Notes under the pieces: generated by a model
Databases searched by the model: none
What the model saw: the letters and a program-made list of their open reading frames with translations, nothing else
What the model was told of the DNA's origin: nothing
Assembly: GCA_034437455.1 (NCBI GenBank)
Contig: DAOTUB010000299.1
Span: 1 to 32,000, forward strand
Origin: DAOTUB01 sp034437455
Lineage (GTDB): Bacteria > Chloroflexota > Anaerolineae > B4-G1
DNA length: 32,000 nucleotides
Reading direction: 5' to 3'
Shown here: piece after piece, positions 8,177-14,990 of the stretch
Numbering within the stretch: the stretch's first letter is position 1
How the letters are laid out: each line of letters opens with the position of its first letter
Program-made: the position numbers and the translations under genes

Positions 8177-9890
8177 CTCGCGCACACTCCAATTCCAAAA
8201 TGCGTCGCAAGACGGCGACGGTCGCCGCGTAGGTGGGGTCCATCCCAAAGTACGAAAGATGCTGCGCCCCCAGATTCTTCCCCTTGCTGAACGGCGTGTC
8301 GGAGGCGTAGTGGATGATGCCGACGTCGAAGGGGATCGGGTAGAGATTGACGACCCGGTCCGTGGGATAGCGGCGCGGACGGAGCGCCTCGTACGCCGCC
8401 GATAGGTACGGCCCGGCCTCCATCTCGATATCCGTGTACCCCTCGCGATAAAAGATGTCCATATAGCGCCGGTTCTGCAAAAAGGTGCCGTGCATACTGA
8501 TCGATTTCTGGTTGTCGAGCACCGTCCCATAGACCAGGTGGGGGCGCACGTGCGCGGCGGTGAAGGCGTTGTTGAGGAGATACGTGTTGCGCGAATGCTC
8601 GTCGTGGACGATGTTGGGGATCATCACGTCGCCGATGCGCCCGTTGAGCGTGGCCGCTTTGCCCAGGATGTAGACCCCCCGGAACGATCCCACGCTGGCG
8701 GCGACCTGCGAGAGGATGTGGTAAGCTCCCATCCCCAGCGGATAGTCGATGTTGAGGATGACCGCGTCGCTTTGGGCGACGCGCTTGATGCCGGGGATGC
8801 GCAGGCGGGGATCGAGCCATTCGGGGCACAGCGCGCCCAGCTCGACGATCTGCGCGGCGACGTCAAAGACGTGGCGGCTGTCGATGTGCCGGATGCCGCA
8901 CTTTGGTTCCTCCTCCTCTCGTTCCTCCCACGCCTTCCGGCCCTGGGGCGTTTGGAGATATTTCTTGAGCATATAGTACAAAAAGTTCTCGCGGTTGCTG
9001 GGCACATGCCGGGCCTGGATGTCGGCGTATTCGGCTTGCAGATCGGCGTCGCCGCCCTCGCGCAAGAAGCGGGCCAATTCCTCCTCGCGCCGCAGCGCAA
9101 AGCCGGAGAGCATGTTGACCACGCTGTGGGTGTTGCTGGAGATGAAATAGACGGGCCGCTCGCCCAGGTCGAAGGGAACGTGGTCGTCGATGTTCTCCCA
9201 CCAGCGTTGGGTGGCCTTGCGATACTCGACCTGGGAACCGGCCAGGAGCCGGACTGCCATCCGCTTCCGCTGCCGCCCCACGTCGAGAAGCAGCGGGAGG
9301 AAATCTTGTTTCCAGATCGCCTCGAGCTGGTTCAGTTCATCGGTGGAGAGGGCCAGAGTTTCGCACAGCCGGGCGCGGAGCTCGTCGTCCAGGGGACGGT
9401 CGTCGGTCACCCAGGTTTCCAGGTCCGCCACCGCCGAGGCTCGCTGCAGCCGGGCGTGGAGCTTGTTCCACTCGATCTGGAAGGCGGTCAGGATCGGCAC
9501 CAGATCGTCGACGTCGGAGAGGCTGGCGACGTAGGTAGCCAACGTTTCTTGGTCGTCGAAAAAGGAACGGCGACGGCGGGCGGCGGCTGCGACCGGCTGC
9601 CACTGTTCGACGTTGGGATAGCCACGCCAGGCAAAGACTCGCTCCGACTGGCCCATCACGATCAGGCGCGTCTGCCGGATGCAGGGAGGCAGTCGCAGCG
9701 AGCAATAGACGATGGCGGGCACGTCGGGTGCGTCGTCGCGGGCCTTGACGTGCAGGAGGGAATCCATGCCCAGGTGAGTCTCGACCAGGGTTTGGATCTG
9801 CACCTCGTCGGTGGTGCGCAGCAGCGAGTAGTAGGTGCGCATGTAGAGCTGGATCTCCTCGTTGCCAGTGGTGGGTGGGGTACGTTTCAT
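8142..9890 (-). CDS. Unknown protein with nucleoside-phosphorylase-like C-terminal domain
   Basis: A 582-residue cytosolic protein. The ATG at 9890, preceded by AGGAGGAGTG, is preferred over the GTG one codon upstream. The N-terminal 330 residues are mixed alpha/beta and match no family I can name, though parts (QIEWNKLHARL, LPPCIRQTRLIVMGQS) look conserved. The C-terminal ~220 residues resemble the nucleoside phosphorylase/nucleosidase fold: a glycine-rich strand GVYILGKAATLNGRIGDVMIP, a typical EMEAGPYLSAA (compare the EMEAAA of purine nucleoside phosphorylases) and a late serine/aspartate turn. It could bind a nucleoside or nucleotide; activity is not established. The upstream 160-aa gene overlaps it by one base (TGATG), so the two are probably translationally coupled. 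It sits in the cassette that splits the molybdenum hydroxylase genes. Confidence 0.75.
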   Translation of the reverse strand: MKRTPPTTGNEEIQLYMRTYYSLLRTTDEVQIQTLVETHLGMDSLLHVKARDDAPDVPAIVYCSLRLPPCIRQTRLIVMGQSERVFAWRGYPNVEQWQPVAAAARRRRSFFDDQETLATYVASLSDVDDLVPILTAFQIEWNKLHARLQRASAVADLETWVTDDRPLDDELRARLCETLALSTDELNQLEAIWKQDFLPLLLDVGRQRKRMAVRLLAGSQVEYRKATQRWWENIDDHVPFDLGERPVYFISSNTHSVVNMLSGFALRREEELARFLREGGDADLQAEYADIQARHVPSNRENFLYYMLKKYLQTPQGRKAWEEREEEEPKCGIRHIDSRHVFDVAAQIVELGALCPEWLDPRLRIPGIKRVAQSDAVILNIDYPLGMGAYHILSQVAASVGSFRGVYILGKAATLNGRIGDVMIPNIVHDEHSRNTYLLNNAFTAAHVRPHLVYGTVLDNQKSISMHGTFLQNRRYMDIFYREGYTDIEMEAGPYLSAAYEALRPRRYPTDRVVNLYPIPFDVGIIHYASDTPFSKGKNLGAQHLSYFGMDPTYAATVAVLRRILELECARDDGRERAYGAR

Positions 9891-10372
9891 CACTCCTCCT
9901 GAGCGCCGGACGGTTCTGGTGGTTCTGTTTCGTAGCTAGCAGGAGACTCGCGGACGGCTGGAACAGGCTGGTCTTGAATGGTCTTTGCAGGCATAGTGGT
10001 CGGATGGTGCGTCGGGTCGAAGGTGTGGCTACCATCGTGCTTACGGATGCCCACGACCTCGTGGCTAAAGTTGGCCAACATTGCGAACAACAGATCTTTC
10101 CACGCCCCGCTCATTCCGCGCTGCTGGAGTGTGTAGTGCGCCTCATCGGAGCCTGTAAATTCGATCACCGGTTCTGCGACCAGACCATCTCCAAACTGTC
10201 GGGAAAAATGAACAGTGAAGTAAAAGCCCTGGATCATACGAGTGAACAGACGTTTCTCCTCGTCTGTGAGAGGGCGAGTAAAGAGAACTGTATGAGTGTG
10301 AGTCGTGATCCCTCTCCTGGCGCTTCGTTCTCCTGATCGGATCGTCAAATCATCTGTCGTATATTTTGCCAT
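9890..10372 (-). CDS. Conserved-looking hypothetical protein, 160 aa
   Basis: No family recognised. The first ~115 residues look folded (TDEEKRLFTRMIQGFYFTV, GAWKDLLFAMLANF), and the last ~45 are Pro/Glu/Thr-rich and probably disordered. There is no signal peptide or membrane segment. It starts six bases after the stop of the ADP-ribosyltransferase-like gene, whose last codons supply a GGGAG Shine-Dalgarno, and it ends overlapping the start of the 582-aa gene. The tight coupling on both sides suggests it works with one of them, for example as partner or neutraliser of the ADP-ribosyltransferase-like protein. That is inference from gene order only. Confidence 0.65.
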   Translation of the reverse strand: MAKYTTDDLTIRSGERSARRGITTHTHTVLFTRPLTDEEKRLFTRMIQGFYFTVHFSRQFGDGLVAEPVIEFTGSDEAHYTLQQRGMSGAWKDLLFAMLANFSHEVVGIRKHDGSHTFDPTHHPTTMPAKTIQDQPVPAVRESPASYETEPPEPSGAQEE

Positions 10373-10378
10373 CTCTCA

Positions 10379-10756
10379 TCACTCCCGGTATGGCCTGAAC
10401 TCGGCGCGAGCGTTCAGGAATTCAAACGCGGCTAAATCAAACCAGATTTGCTCCGCCACAAAGGGCACGTTGCGAATTATGCTCCGGTTTGCCAATCCGC
10501 GGGCAAATAACTCTTCCAGATCGCTTATCTTCAAGTGCATCTCAATCACCGTGTATCCTCGTCCCTTGTCGCCCGGCGACAGCGAGGCAAAGAACCAGGC
10601 GACCTCAGGGTCCAGAGCAGTATACCAATCCGGGAAAATTTGTACAGGACGACCCGTCTGCATCGCCAGCAAGCGTTCCGTGTTCAATCCGTTGTTCAGT
10701 ATGTCCAGGGCGCTGTCTACGTCGGCGCCATGATAGAGAACAATGTGCTCTTCCAT
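10379..10756 (-). CDS. ADP-ribosyltransferase-fold protein (DUF3990-like)
   Basis: A 125-residue protein opening with VLYHGADVDSALDILNNGL, the typical first motif of small ADP-ribosyltransferase-fold toxins and DUF3990-type proteins (His9 in YHG). A second motif, FPDWYTALDPEVAWFFA, has Tyr45 and the usual A-x-x-(W/F) helix. The third catalytic residue is unclear; Glu102 in AEQIWF is a candidate. It starts a few bases after the stop of the FAD/FeS subunit gene with only a weak ribosome binding site, so it may be translated by coupling. Proteins of this type can be toxins, effectors or metabolic ADP-ribosylating enzymes. A toxin role with the downstream 160-aa protein as partner is plausible but unproven. 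Confidence 0.6.
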   Translation of the reverse strand: MEEHIVLYHGADVDSALDILNNGLNTERLLAMQTGRPVQIFPDWYTALDPEVAWFFASLSPGDKGRGYTVIEMHLKISDLEELFARGLANRSIIRNVPFVAEQIWFDLAAFEFLNARAEFRPYRE

Positions 10757-10762
10757 ATCTTA

Positions 10763-12250
10763 TCAAGTCTGTGCCGCCCGTTCAACTGCCTGCACGATCT
10801 TGTAGTATCCTGTGCAGCGGCATAGGTTGCCATCCAGACCGGCGACGATCTGCTCGCGGGTGGGGTGGGGGATTCGTTCCAGTAGATTAGCGCCGGCCAT
10901 GACAAAGCCAGGCGTGCAGTAGCCGCACTGAACCGCCCCCTCGTCGATGAACGCCTGCTGAACCGGGTGGAGTTCATCGCCCCGCGCCAGTCCCTCGACG
11001 GTGACGATGCGCGTGCCGTGAGCGCGAGGCGCTGGAACCAGGCAGGCCAGTACCGCGATCCCGTCCATCCAGACCGTGCAGGCCCCGCACTCTCCCTCGC
11101 CGCACCCCTCCTTGGTGCCCGTTAGCCCCAGATCCTCGCGCAGCATTTCCAGCAGCGTCTTGCCGCCCGCGCCCCCGTAGGGGCGTCCGTGCGGTGGCGG
11201 GGGCCATCCCCCGGCACCGAGGCCCCTACGGGACTGCGCCTGCACGACGACGCGCTCCCCGTTGACCGTGCACTCGATAGGCTCATCCCCACCATTGTGG
11301 TGGTGCGCCGGCTCGTCTAGAGGCGGAAAGCGACCGTCCGTTTTGCCCCACAGCATCGGCGGCTCGGTGGGGAATTTGGCCCGCTCAGTTCCGTCAGCTA
11401 GCCCGGTGAGAGCGCGACGCACCAGCACGCGCGCCATCTCGCGCCGATAGTCCGCGCCAGCGCGGATGTCGTCGATGGGGGCGGCGGCCTGGGCGGCCAG
11501 CTTGGCTGCCTCGGCGATGGCTTCCTCGCTCAACGCGCCCCCAATCAGCGCCCCTTCCGCCTCCCGCGCGCGGATGATAGTGGGAGCCACGCTGCCCAAC
11601 GTGATCCTGGCATCGCTGACTCGCCGGCTCGCCGACTCGTCAAAGGTGAGCACGGCGGCGGCGTTGACCAGCGCGATAGCGTGCGTGCGCCGGAGACCCA
11701 ATTTGGCAAAAGCGCCGCGTTGGTTGGGTTCCAAGGCCGGGAAAGCGATGTCCGTCACCATCTCGTCGGCGGCCAGCGCGGTCTGGCGCACGCCCCGGTA
11801 GAAATCGGCAAGAGAGAGCGCGCGCTCGCCACGGACGCTCTGGAGCGTCAACCGGCCATCCAGCGCCCACAGCGCGGTGATCGCGTCGTTGGCGGGGGAG
11901 GCGGTGACGAGGTTTCCGGTCACCGTGCCCCGGTTGCGCAGTTGGGGTGTGCCGATCTGCCAGCAGGCCAGCGGCAGCGGGAATCCTTGCTCCGCCAGCA
12001 GCTCCGACATCACGACCTGGTTGTGCGTGACCGTCGGGCCAATGTGAACCAACCCATCGTCGCCCAGGCGCACCCGGTCGAGATTGCGGATGCGGGTGAC
12101 GTCTATCAGCACAGGGGCTTGTCGGACGCCGCGCCGCAGCTCGACCAGCAGGTCGGTGCCGCCGGCGATGAGGCGAGCCTCGGGGCCGTGCTCGGCCAAG
12201 AGGCGCAGGGCCTCGTCAACAGAAGTGGGCGTGTAATAGGTTTGCCACAT
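10763..12250 (-). CDS. Fused FAD and [2Fe-2S] subunit of molybdenum hydroxylase
   Basis: A 495-residue protein, taking the ATG at 12250 with TAGGAG upstream rather than the TTG two codons earlier. Residues 1-285 are the FAD-binding CO-dehydrogenase-flavoprotein domain (ARLIAGGTDLLVELRRG; QLRNRGTVTGNLVTASPAND). Residues ~325-495 form the double [2Fe-2S] domain: plant-type cluster GCGEGECGAC plus a distal Cys, then CGYC and CRC for the helical cluster. All eight cysteines are present. This order (FAD first, FeS last) is the reverse of the common XdhA fusion. It must partner the Mo subunit encoded at 4992-7268 and feed electrons from Mo to FAD. A palindromic repeat inserted in frame (11174-11232) adds about 20 low-complexity Gly/Pro/Arg residues at the start of the FeS domain, between the motifs VVVQA and GKTLLEMLREDLGL. 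Confidence 0.9.
   Translation of the reverse strand: MWQTYYTPTSVDEALRLLAEHGPEARLIAGGTDLLVELRRGVRQAPVLIDVTRIRNLDRVRLGDDGLVHIGPTVTHNQVVMSELLAEQGFPLPLACWQIGTPQLRNRGTVTGNLVTASPANDAITALWALDGRLTLQSVRGERALSLADFYRGVRQTALAADEMVTDIAFPALEPNQRGAFAKLGLRRTHAIALVNAAAVLTFDESASRRVSDARITLGSVAPTIIRAREAEGALIGGALSEEAIAEAAKLAAQAAAPIDDIRAGADYRREMARVLVRRALTGLADGTERAKFPTEPPMLWGKTDGRFPPLDEPAHHHNGGDEPIECTVNGERVVVQAQSRRGLGAGGWPPPPHGRPYGGAGGKTLLEMLREDLGLTGTKEGCGEGECGACTVWMDGIAVLACLVPAPRAHGTRIVTVEGLARGDELHPVQQAFIDEGAVQCGYCTPGFVMAGANLLERIPHPTREQIVAGLDGNLCRCTGYYKIVQAVERAAQT
11174..11232. repeat. Palindromic repeat inserted in frame in the FAD/FeS gene
   Basis: A 59-bp nested hairpin: outer arms CCCGTAGGGGC (11174-11184) and GCCCCTACGGG (11222-11232) are perfect 11-bp inverted repeats, and an inner stem forms from GGGGGCCATCCCCC. 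It is entirely coding on the minus strand, giving a GAGGWPPPPHGRPYGGAG-type stretch with no counterpart in the usual [2Fe-2S] domain. The CCCGTAGGGGC terminus is a type otherwise seen in intergenic repeats. Confidence 0.8.
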
Positions 12251-12280
12251 TGCCAAAACTCCTAACGATCTTACCCATTC

Positions 12281-12332
12281 AACCCGTTTTTAACGGGTTC
12301 CTGATGCTAGCGGGGCGTTTCAACGCCCCGCG
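12281..12332. repeat. Two-stem intergenic repeat, copy 1
   Basis: Two adjacent hairpins: AACCCGTTTTTAACGGGTT (12281-12299) and GCGGGGCGTTTCAACGCCCCGC (about 12311-12332). A second copy, 51 bp with a few changes, lies at 25745-25795. This copy lies between the antitoxin-like small gene and the FAD/FeS gene and supplies the last codons of the former. It may act as a terminator or mRNA stability element. Confidence 0.85.
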
Positions 12333-12537
12333 CCAATCCCAATTGTTGTACCACGTCTTCAAAGCGTTGGCCGCGTTCACCTTCTGCAACCGCTTGTTTC
12401 TGATGCAACAGTCTGTCGCGAACAGATTCCCACAACCCAAGTTCCTCGTCAGGATCACCAAACATTTCGAGCAATTTCTGTTCGATAGTTGTGTCTAACA
12501 TCTCTTGGAGTTCTTCTCTGGTCATCTGAGCAACCAT
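12307..12537 (-). CDS. Small antitoxin-like protein (orphan)
   Basis: A 76-residue acidic, helical protein (MTREELQEMLDTTIEQKLLEMFGDPDEELGL then a variable tail) resembling the small antitoxin-like proteins that accompany RelE/ParE-type toxins in Chloroflexota and cyanobacteria. The start is uncertain: ATG at 12537 or an internal ATG at 12525, neither with a good ribosome binding site. The last residues (RGVETPR) are encoded by the repeat at 12281-12332, so the original C-terminus was probably replaced. No toxin gene follows; next downstream is the FAD/FeS subunit gene. The family assignment is from memory of the motif and is tentative. Confidence 0.5.
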   Translation of the reverse strand: MVAQMTREELQEMLDTTIEQKLLEMFGDPDEELGLWESVRDRLLHQKQAVAEGERGQRFEDVVQQLGLARGVETPR

Positions 12538-12543
12538 AAGACA

Positions 12544-12672
12544 TTATAGGAGTTTAAGACTTTGGAAGTCTCCATCAGATATTGAGCCGGAAAAGCCTTG
12601 CTGAAGCCCACTTGTGTGGTCTGATAAAGCACTTTTGAGACTTCCGAAGTCTGGTCTGCTAAATTCCTATAA
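12544..12672. repeat. MITE-like element with 8-bp terminal inverted repeats
   Basis: A 129-bp AT-richer element. Its ends are TTATAGGA (12544-12551) and TCCTATAA (12665-12672), followed inward by longer imperfect arms GACTTTGGAAGTCTC (12558-12572) and GAGACTTCCGAAGTC (12637-12651). It separates the TumE-like toxin gene from the antitoxin-like small gene. Its end creates a TATAAT hexamer on the minus strand just before the gene at 12307-12537. An ORF across it is not protein-like. Confidence 0.75.
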
Positions 12673-12725
12673 AGTCTATAGTAGACATGTTGTCCTCCTG
12701 AAATTCGCAACACGAAAGCCGAGCG

Positions 12726-13112
12726 TCAGGCTCGACCTGAAGGGTACAGGTAGCCATCTATTTCCCGCAGTACCTCGCTCAGGTCGGGCGCTGGGGCCGG
12801 TATTACCTGGTCGCCTTCGTGTTTGTGCTCCGGGAAGCCGGGCAGATCCGGGAAGTGCGGCGCGTTGTCGTAACGAAAAACACGGCGACCATCAGCCCAT
12901 TGGTAATGATAAGCGTAGACGATTTTTCTGATCCCTCGATTGTGCACGCGAAATACCTCACGGAATTCAAGGATCGAGTCGTCGTAAAAGCGCAAACAGC
13001 CCGCGATGCGGCCATCAAGGGCAGAAAGTTGTCTGGCATCAAACCTTTCCACCTGGATCTCCTGGCGCGAGTCTATTGTGGCTTGGAATCGCGCGAGATA
13101 TTGGTAGATCAT
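12726..13112 (-). CDS. TumE-like toxin (DUF6516)
   Basis: A 128-residue protein with the layout of the TumE/DUF6516 toxin family: an N-terminal beta-rich stretch with FYDDSILEFREVFRV, the motif YAYHYQWADGRRVFRYDNAPHFPDLPGFPEHKH (key residues: paired His, RYDNAPH, and the terminal HKH), then a C-terminal helix EVLREIDGYLY. The start codon overlaps the stop of the upstream antitoxin-like gene by four bases, the usual arrangement for this pair. The family is annotated as the toxin part of a type II system; its target is not evident from sequence. The pair lies between the two halves of the purine locus. Confidence 0.8.
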   Translation of the reverse strand: MIYQYLARFQATIDSRQEIQVERFDARQLSALDGRIAGCLRFYDDSILEFREVFRVHNRGIRKIVYAYHYQWADGRRVFRYDNAPHFPDLPGFPEHKHEGDQVIPAPAPDLSEVLREIDGYLYPSGRA

Positions 13113-13441
13113 GCCGGAGTGCTCTCTACTTTTTCAAGAGGGAGTTGTTGCCAGATGGCTACCTGCATCAGGGCTGCTTCTACCCTTGCCTTGCGGTCCA
13201 GGAACAGGTGATAGGCGCCCGCCCAGTCAATATAATCCAGCGCATCGCCGAGTTCTCCTTGCTGAAAGCGGCGAAAGAACTCTTCTGAGGACATGCCATG
13301 TCGCCGCTCGTATCCCTGCAATTCTTTGGCCAGTTCCAGCAGGTCGTCTACCGGATTGTTTTTGGCCAGTGCATCCTGAACCATCTGCTGGAACTCGTCT
13401 GGTGTGGGCCAATTCTCTTGTGTAAATTCCAAAGCTGTCAC
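13109..13441 (-). CDS. TumA-like antitoxin partner of the DUF6516 toxin
   Basis: A 110-residue acidic, all-helical protein with the motif YERRHGMSSEEFFRRFQQGELGD followed by DYIDWAGAYHLF, which I recognise as the usual partner encoded directly upstream of DUF6516 toxins. It overlaps the toxin gene by four bases, so translation is coupled with antitoxin first. No classical DNA-binding motif is clear. Autoregulation would fit the family type but no operator is visible; its promoter would lie in the short spacer downstream of the PLP enzyme gene, or it is transcribed from the purine locus. Confidence 0.72.
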   Translation of the reverse strand: MTALEFTQENWPTPDEFQQMVQDALAKNNPVDDLLELAKELQGYERRHGMSSEEFFRRFQQGELGDALDYIDWAGAYHLFLDRKARVEAALMQVAIWQQLPLEKVESTPA

Positions 13442-13468
13442 TAGACACCTCCCGTGTAGAACATGGAC

Positions 13469-14932
13469 TTATTTCAACAGTCCCGTCATCTGGTTGAACT
13501 GCTCGATCAGCGCGTCAATCTCCTCCACCTGCTGGTGGATGCTGCTCCAGTAATCGGGATCGTACCACTGGGCCTGGATTTCGTCAAAGGTCTTGCCCTG
13601 CTGCTCGACCCAGGTGAAATACTTGAGGTTGTGGATGCGGCGGCGGTCCCAGTAGCCGAGTTCCTCCACAAAATCCACCGTGCAGCCGAGCAGATAGCGC
13701 TGATAGTCGCCCGCCGCATCCAGCGCGGTGTATTCGCCGTGCTCCTCGTGCAGTTCTTGCAAGCGGCTCTGGTACAGCTCCATCGAGTCGGTAAAGACGG
13801 TCAGGACGATGTCGTGCTCGCCCAGCTCGTACCACCTGGCGAACTTGATCGAGGAGAGCACGTTGGCGATGCTCGAAATGCCCAGGAGCTCCAGTTGCTC
13901 GACTAATTCCTCCGGCACGCCCTGTTCGACCAGGTAGGCGCGGCCGGCCGGCTCGTTGAACAACCGCGTCAGCGCCATGCACGCCTCGTCGTCAATCGCC
14001 ATCACCATGTCGGTATGCTGGAGGTTGTGAATCCAGGGGACGTGCTTGTCGCCGATCCCCTCGATGCGGTGCCCGCCGAACCCGTTGAGCAGCAGCGTGG
14101 GGCACTGGAGCGCCTCGCTCGCGGCGACCTTGCTGGTGGGGAAAATTTTCTTCATATAATCTCCGCAGCCGATGGTGCCCGCCGAGCCGGTGGTCAACAC
14201 CACGCCACGGTAGGCGTCTCGCGGCCCCATCTCTCGCTGCAACACCTCCTCCATCGCGTGGCCGGTGACGTCATAGTGCCAGAGATGGTTGCCGAACTCG
14301 TCGAATTGGTTAAAGATGACAATGTCCTCTCGCGTCGCGCGGAGCTCCCAGGTCTTGTCAAAGATCTCTTTGACGTTGCTCTCGCAGCCGGGCGTGGCGA
14401 TGACCTCGCCCGCGATATTCGACAGCCACTCGAACCGCTCGCGGCTCATCTCTTCGGGCAGGATGGCGATGGATTCACAGGCCAGCAGGGCGGAATCGTA
14501 AGCGCCGCCCCGGCAGTAATTGCCGGTGGAGGGCCAGACCGCCTTCTGGTAGGTGGGATCGAACTGGCCGGTGACCAGGCGCGGGACCAGGCAGCCGAAG
14601 GTCGCCCCCACCTTGTGAGAGCCGGTGGGGAACCACTTGCCCACCAGGCAGATGATGCGCGCCGGTACGCCCGTGAGCGATGGCGGGAGTTCCAGGTAGT
14701 TGACGCCGCTGAACTCGCCCCCTTGAGCGGTGGGTTCGTTCTTCCAGGTGATGCGGAACAGGTTGAGCGAGTCCACGTCCCACAGGCCGATGTCCTTGAG
14801 CCGGGTCTTGATTGCATCGGGGATCAGCGCAGGGTTCTTCATCTGCGCAAAGGTGGGGATGATGATGTTGCACTCTCGCGCTCGCTGCACAGTCCTTTTC
14901 AGTTGCTCTTGGTGAATCGTCAGATCTATCAT
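13469..14932 (-). CDS. Fold-type II PLP-dependent lyase-like enzyme
   Basis: A 487-residue enzyme of the tryptophan-synthase-beta/threonine-synthase fold. The presumed PLP lysine is in WFPTGSHKVGA near residue 107, with substrate-side loop STGNYCRGGAYDSA and phosphate-binding-type glycine loop TTGSAGTIGCGDYMKK. It is longer than cysteine synthase or diaminopropionate ammonia-lyase (about 400) and has a C-terminal helical extension of about 120 residues (YLLGCTVDFVEELGYW). A Shine-Dalgarno GGAG is 13 bases before the ATG. In purine/urate loci of enterobacteria the PLP enzyme is YgeX, which cleaves 2,3-diaminopropionate; this protein and the next one upstream occupy that place. The reaction is therefore inferred to be an ammonia-lyase or beta-elimination, but the substrate is unknown. 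Confidence 0.75.
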   Translation of the reverse strand: MIDLTIHQEQLKRTVQRARECNIIIPTFAQMKNPALIPDAIKTRLKDIGLWDVDSLNLFRITWKNEPTAQGGEFSGVNYLELPPSLTGVPARIICLVGKWFPTGSHKVGATFGCLVPRLVTGQFDPTYQKAVWPSTGNYCRGGAYDSALLACESIAILPEEMSRERFEWLSNIAGEVIATPGCESNVKEIFDKTWELRATREDIVIFNQFDEFGNHLWHYDVTGHAMEEVLQREMGPRDAYRGVVLTTGSAGTIGCGDYMKKIFPTSKVAASEALQCPTLLLNGFGGHRIEGIGDKHVPWIHNLQHTDMVMAIDDEACMALTRLFNEPAGRAYLVEQGVPEELVEQLELLGISSIANVLSSIKFARWYELGEHDIVLTVFTDSMELYQSRLQELHEEHGEYTALDAAGDYQRYLLGCTVDFVEELGYWDRRRIHNLKYFTWVEQQGKTFDEIQAQWYDPDYWSSIHQQVEEIDALIEQFNQMTGLLK

Positions 14933-14956
14933 TTTTTATCTGGCTCTCCTTCGATT

Positions 14957-14990
14957 AGACCTCCGAGGTCTCCAAAGACCTCGGAGGTCT
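14957..14990. repeat. Short inverted repeat between the two PLP enzyme genes
   Basis: AGACCTCCGAGGTCT (14957-14971) and its reverse complement AGACCTCGGAGGTCT (14976-14990) are separated by four bases. Each arm is itself nearly palindromic. The repeat overlaps the stop codon of the threonine-synthase-like gene. It can form a strong hairpin, but no U-tract follows, so termination is doubtful. Confidence 0.75.

Noticed and set aside
12522..12713. 63-codon frame within the repeat element
   Set aside because: Encoded by inverted-repeat DNA and without start context or family similarity.
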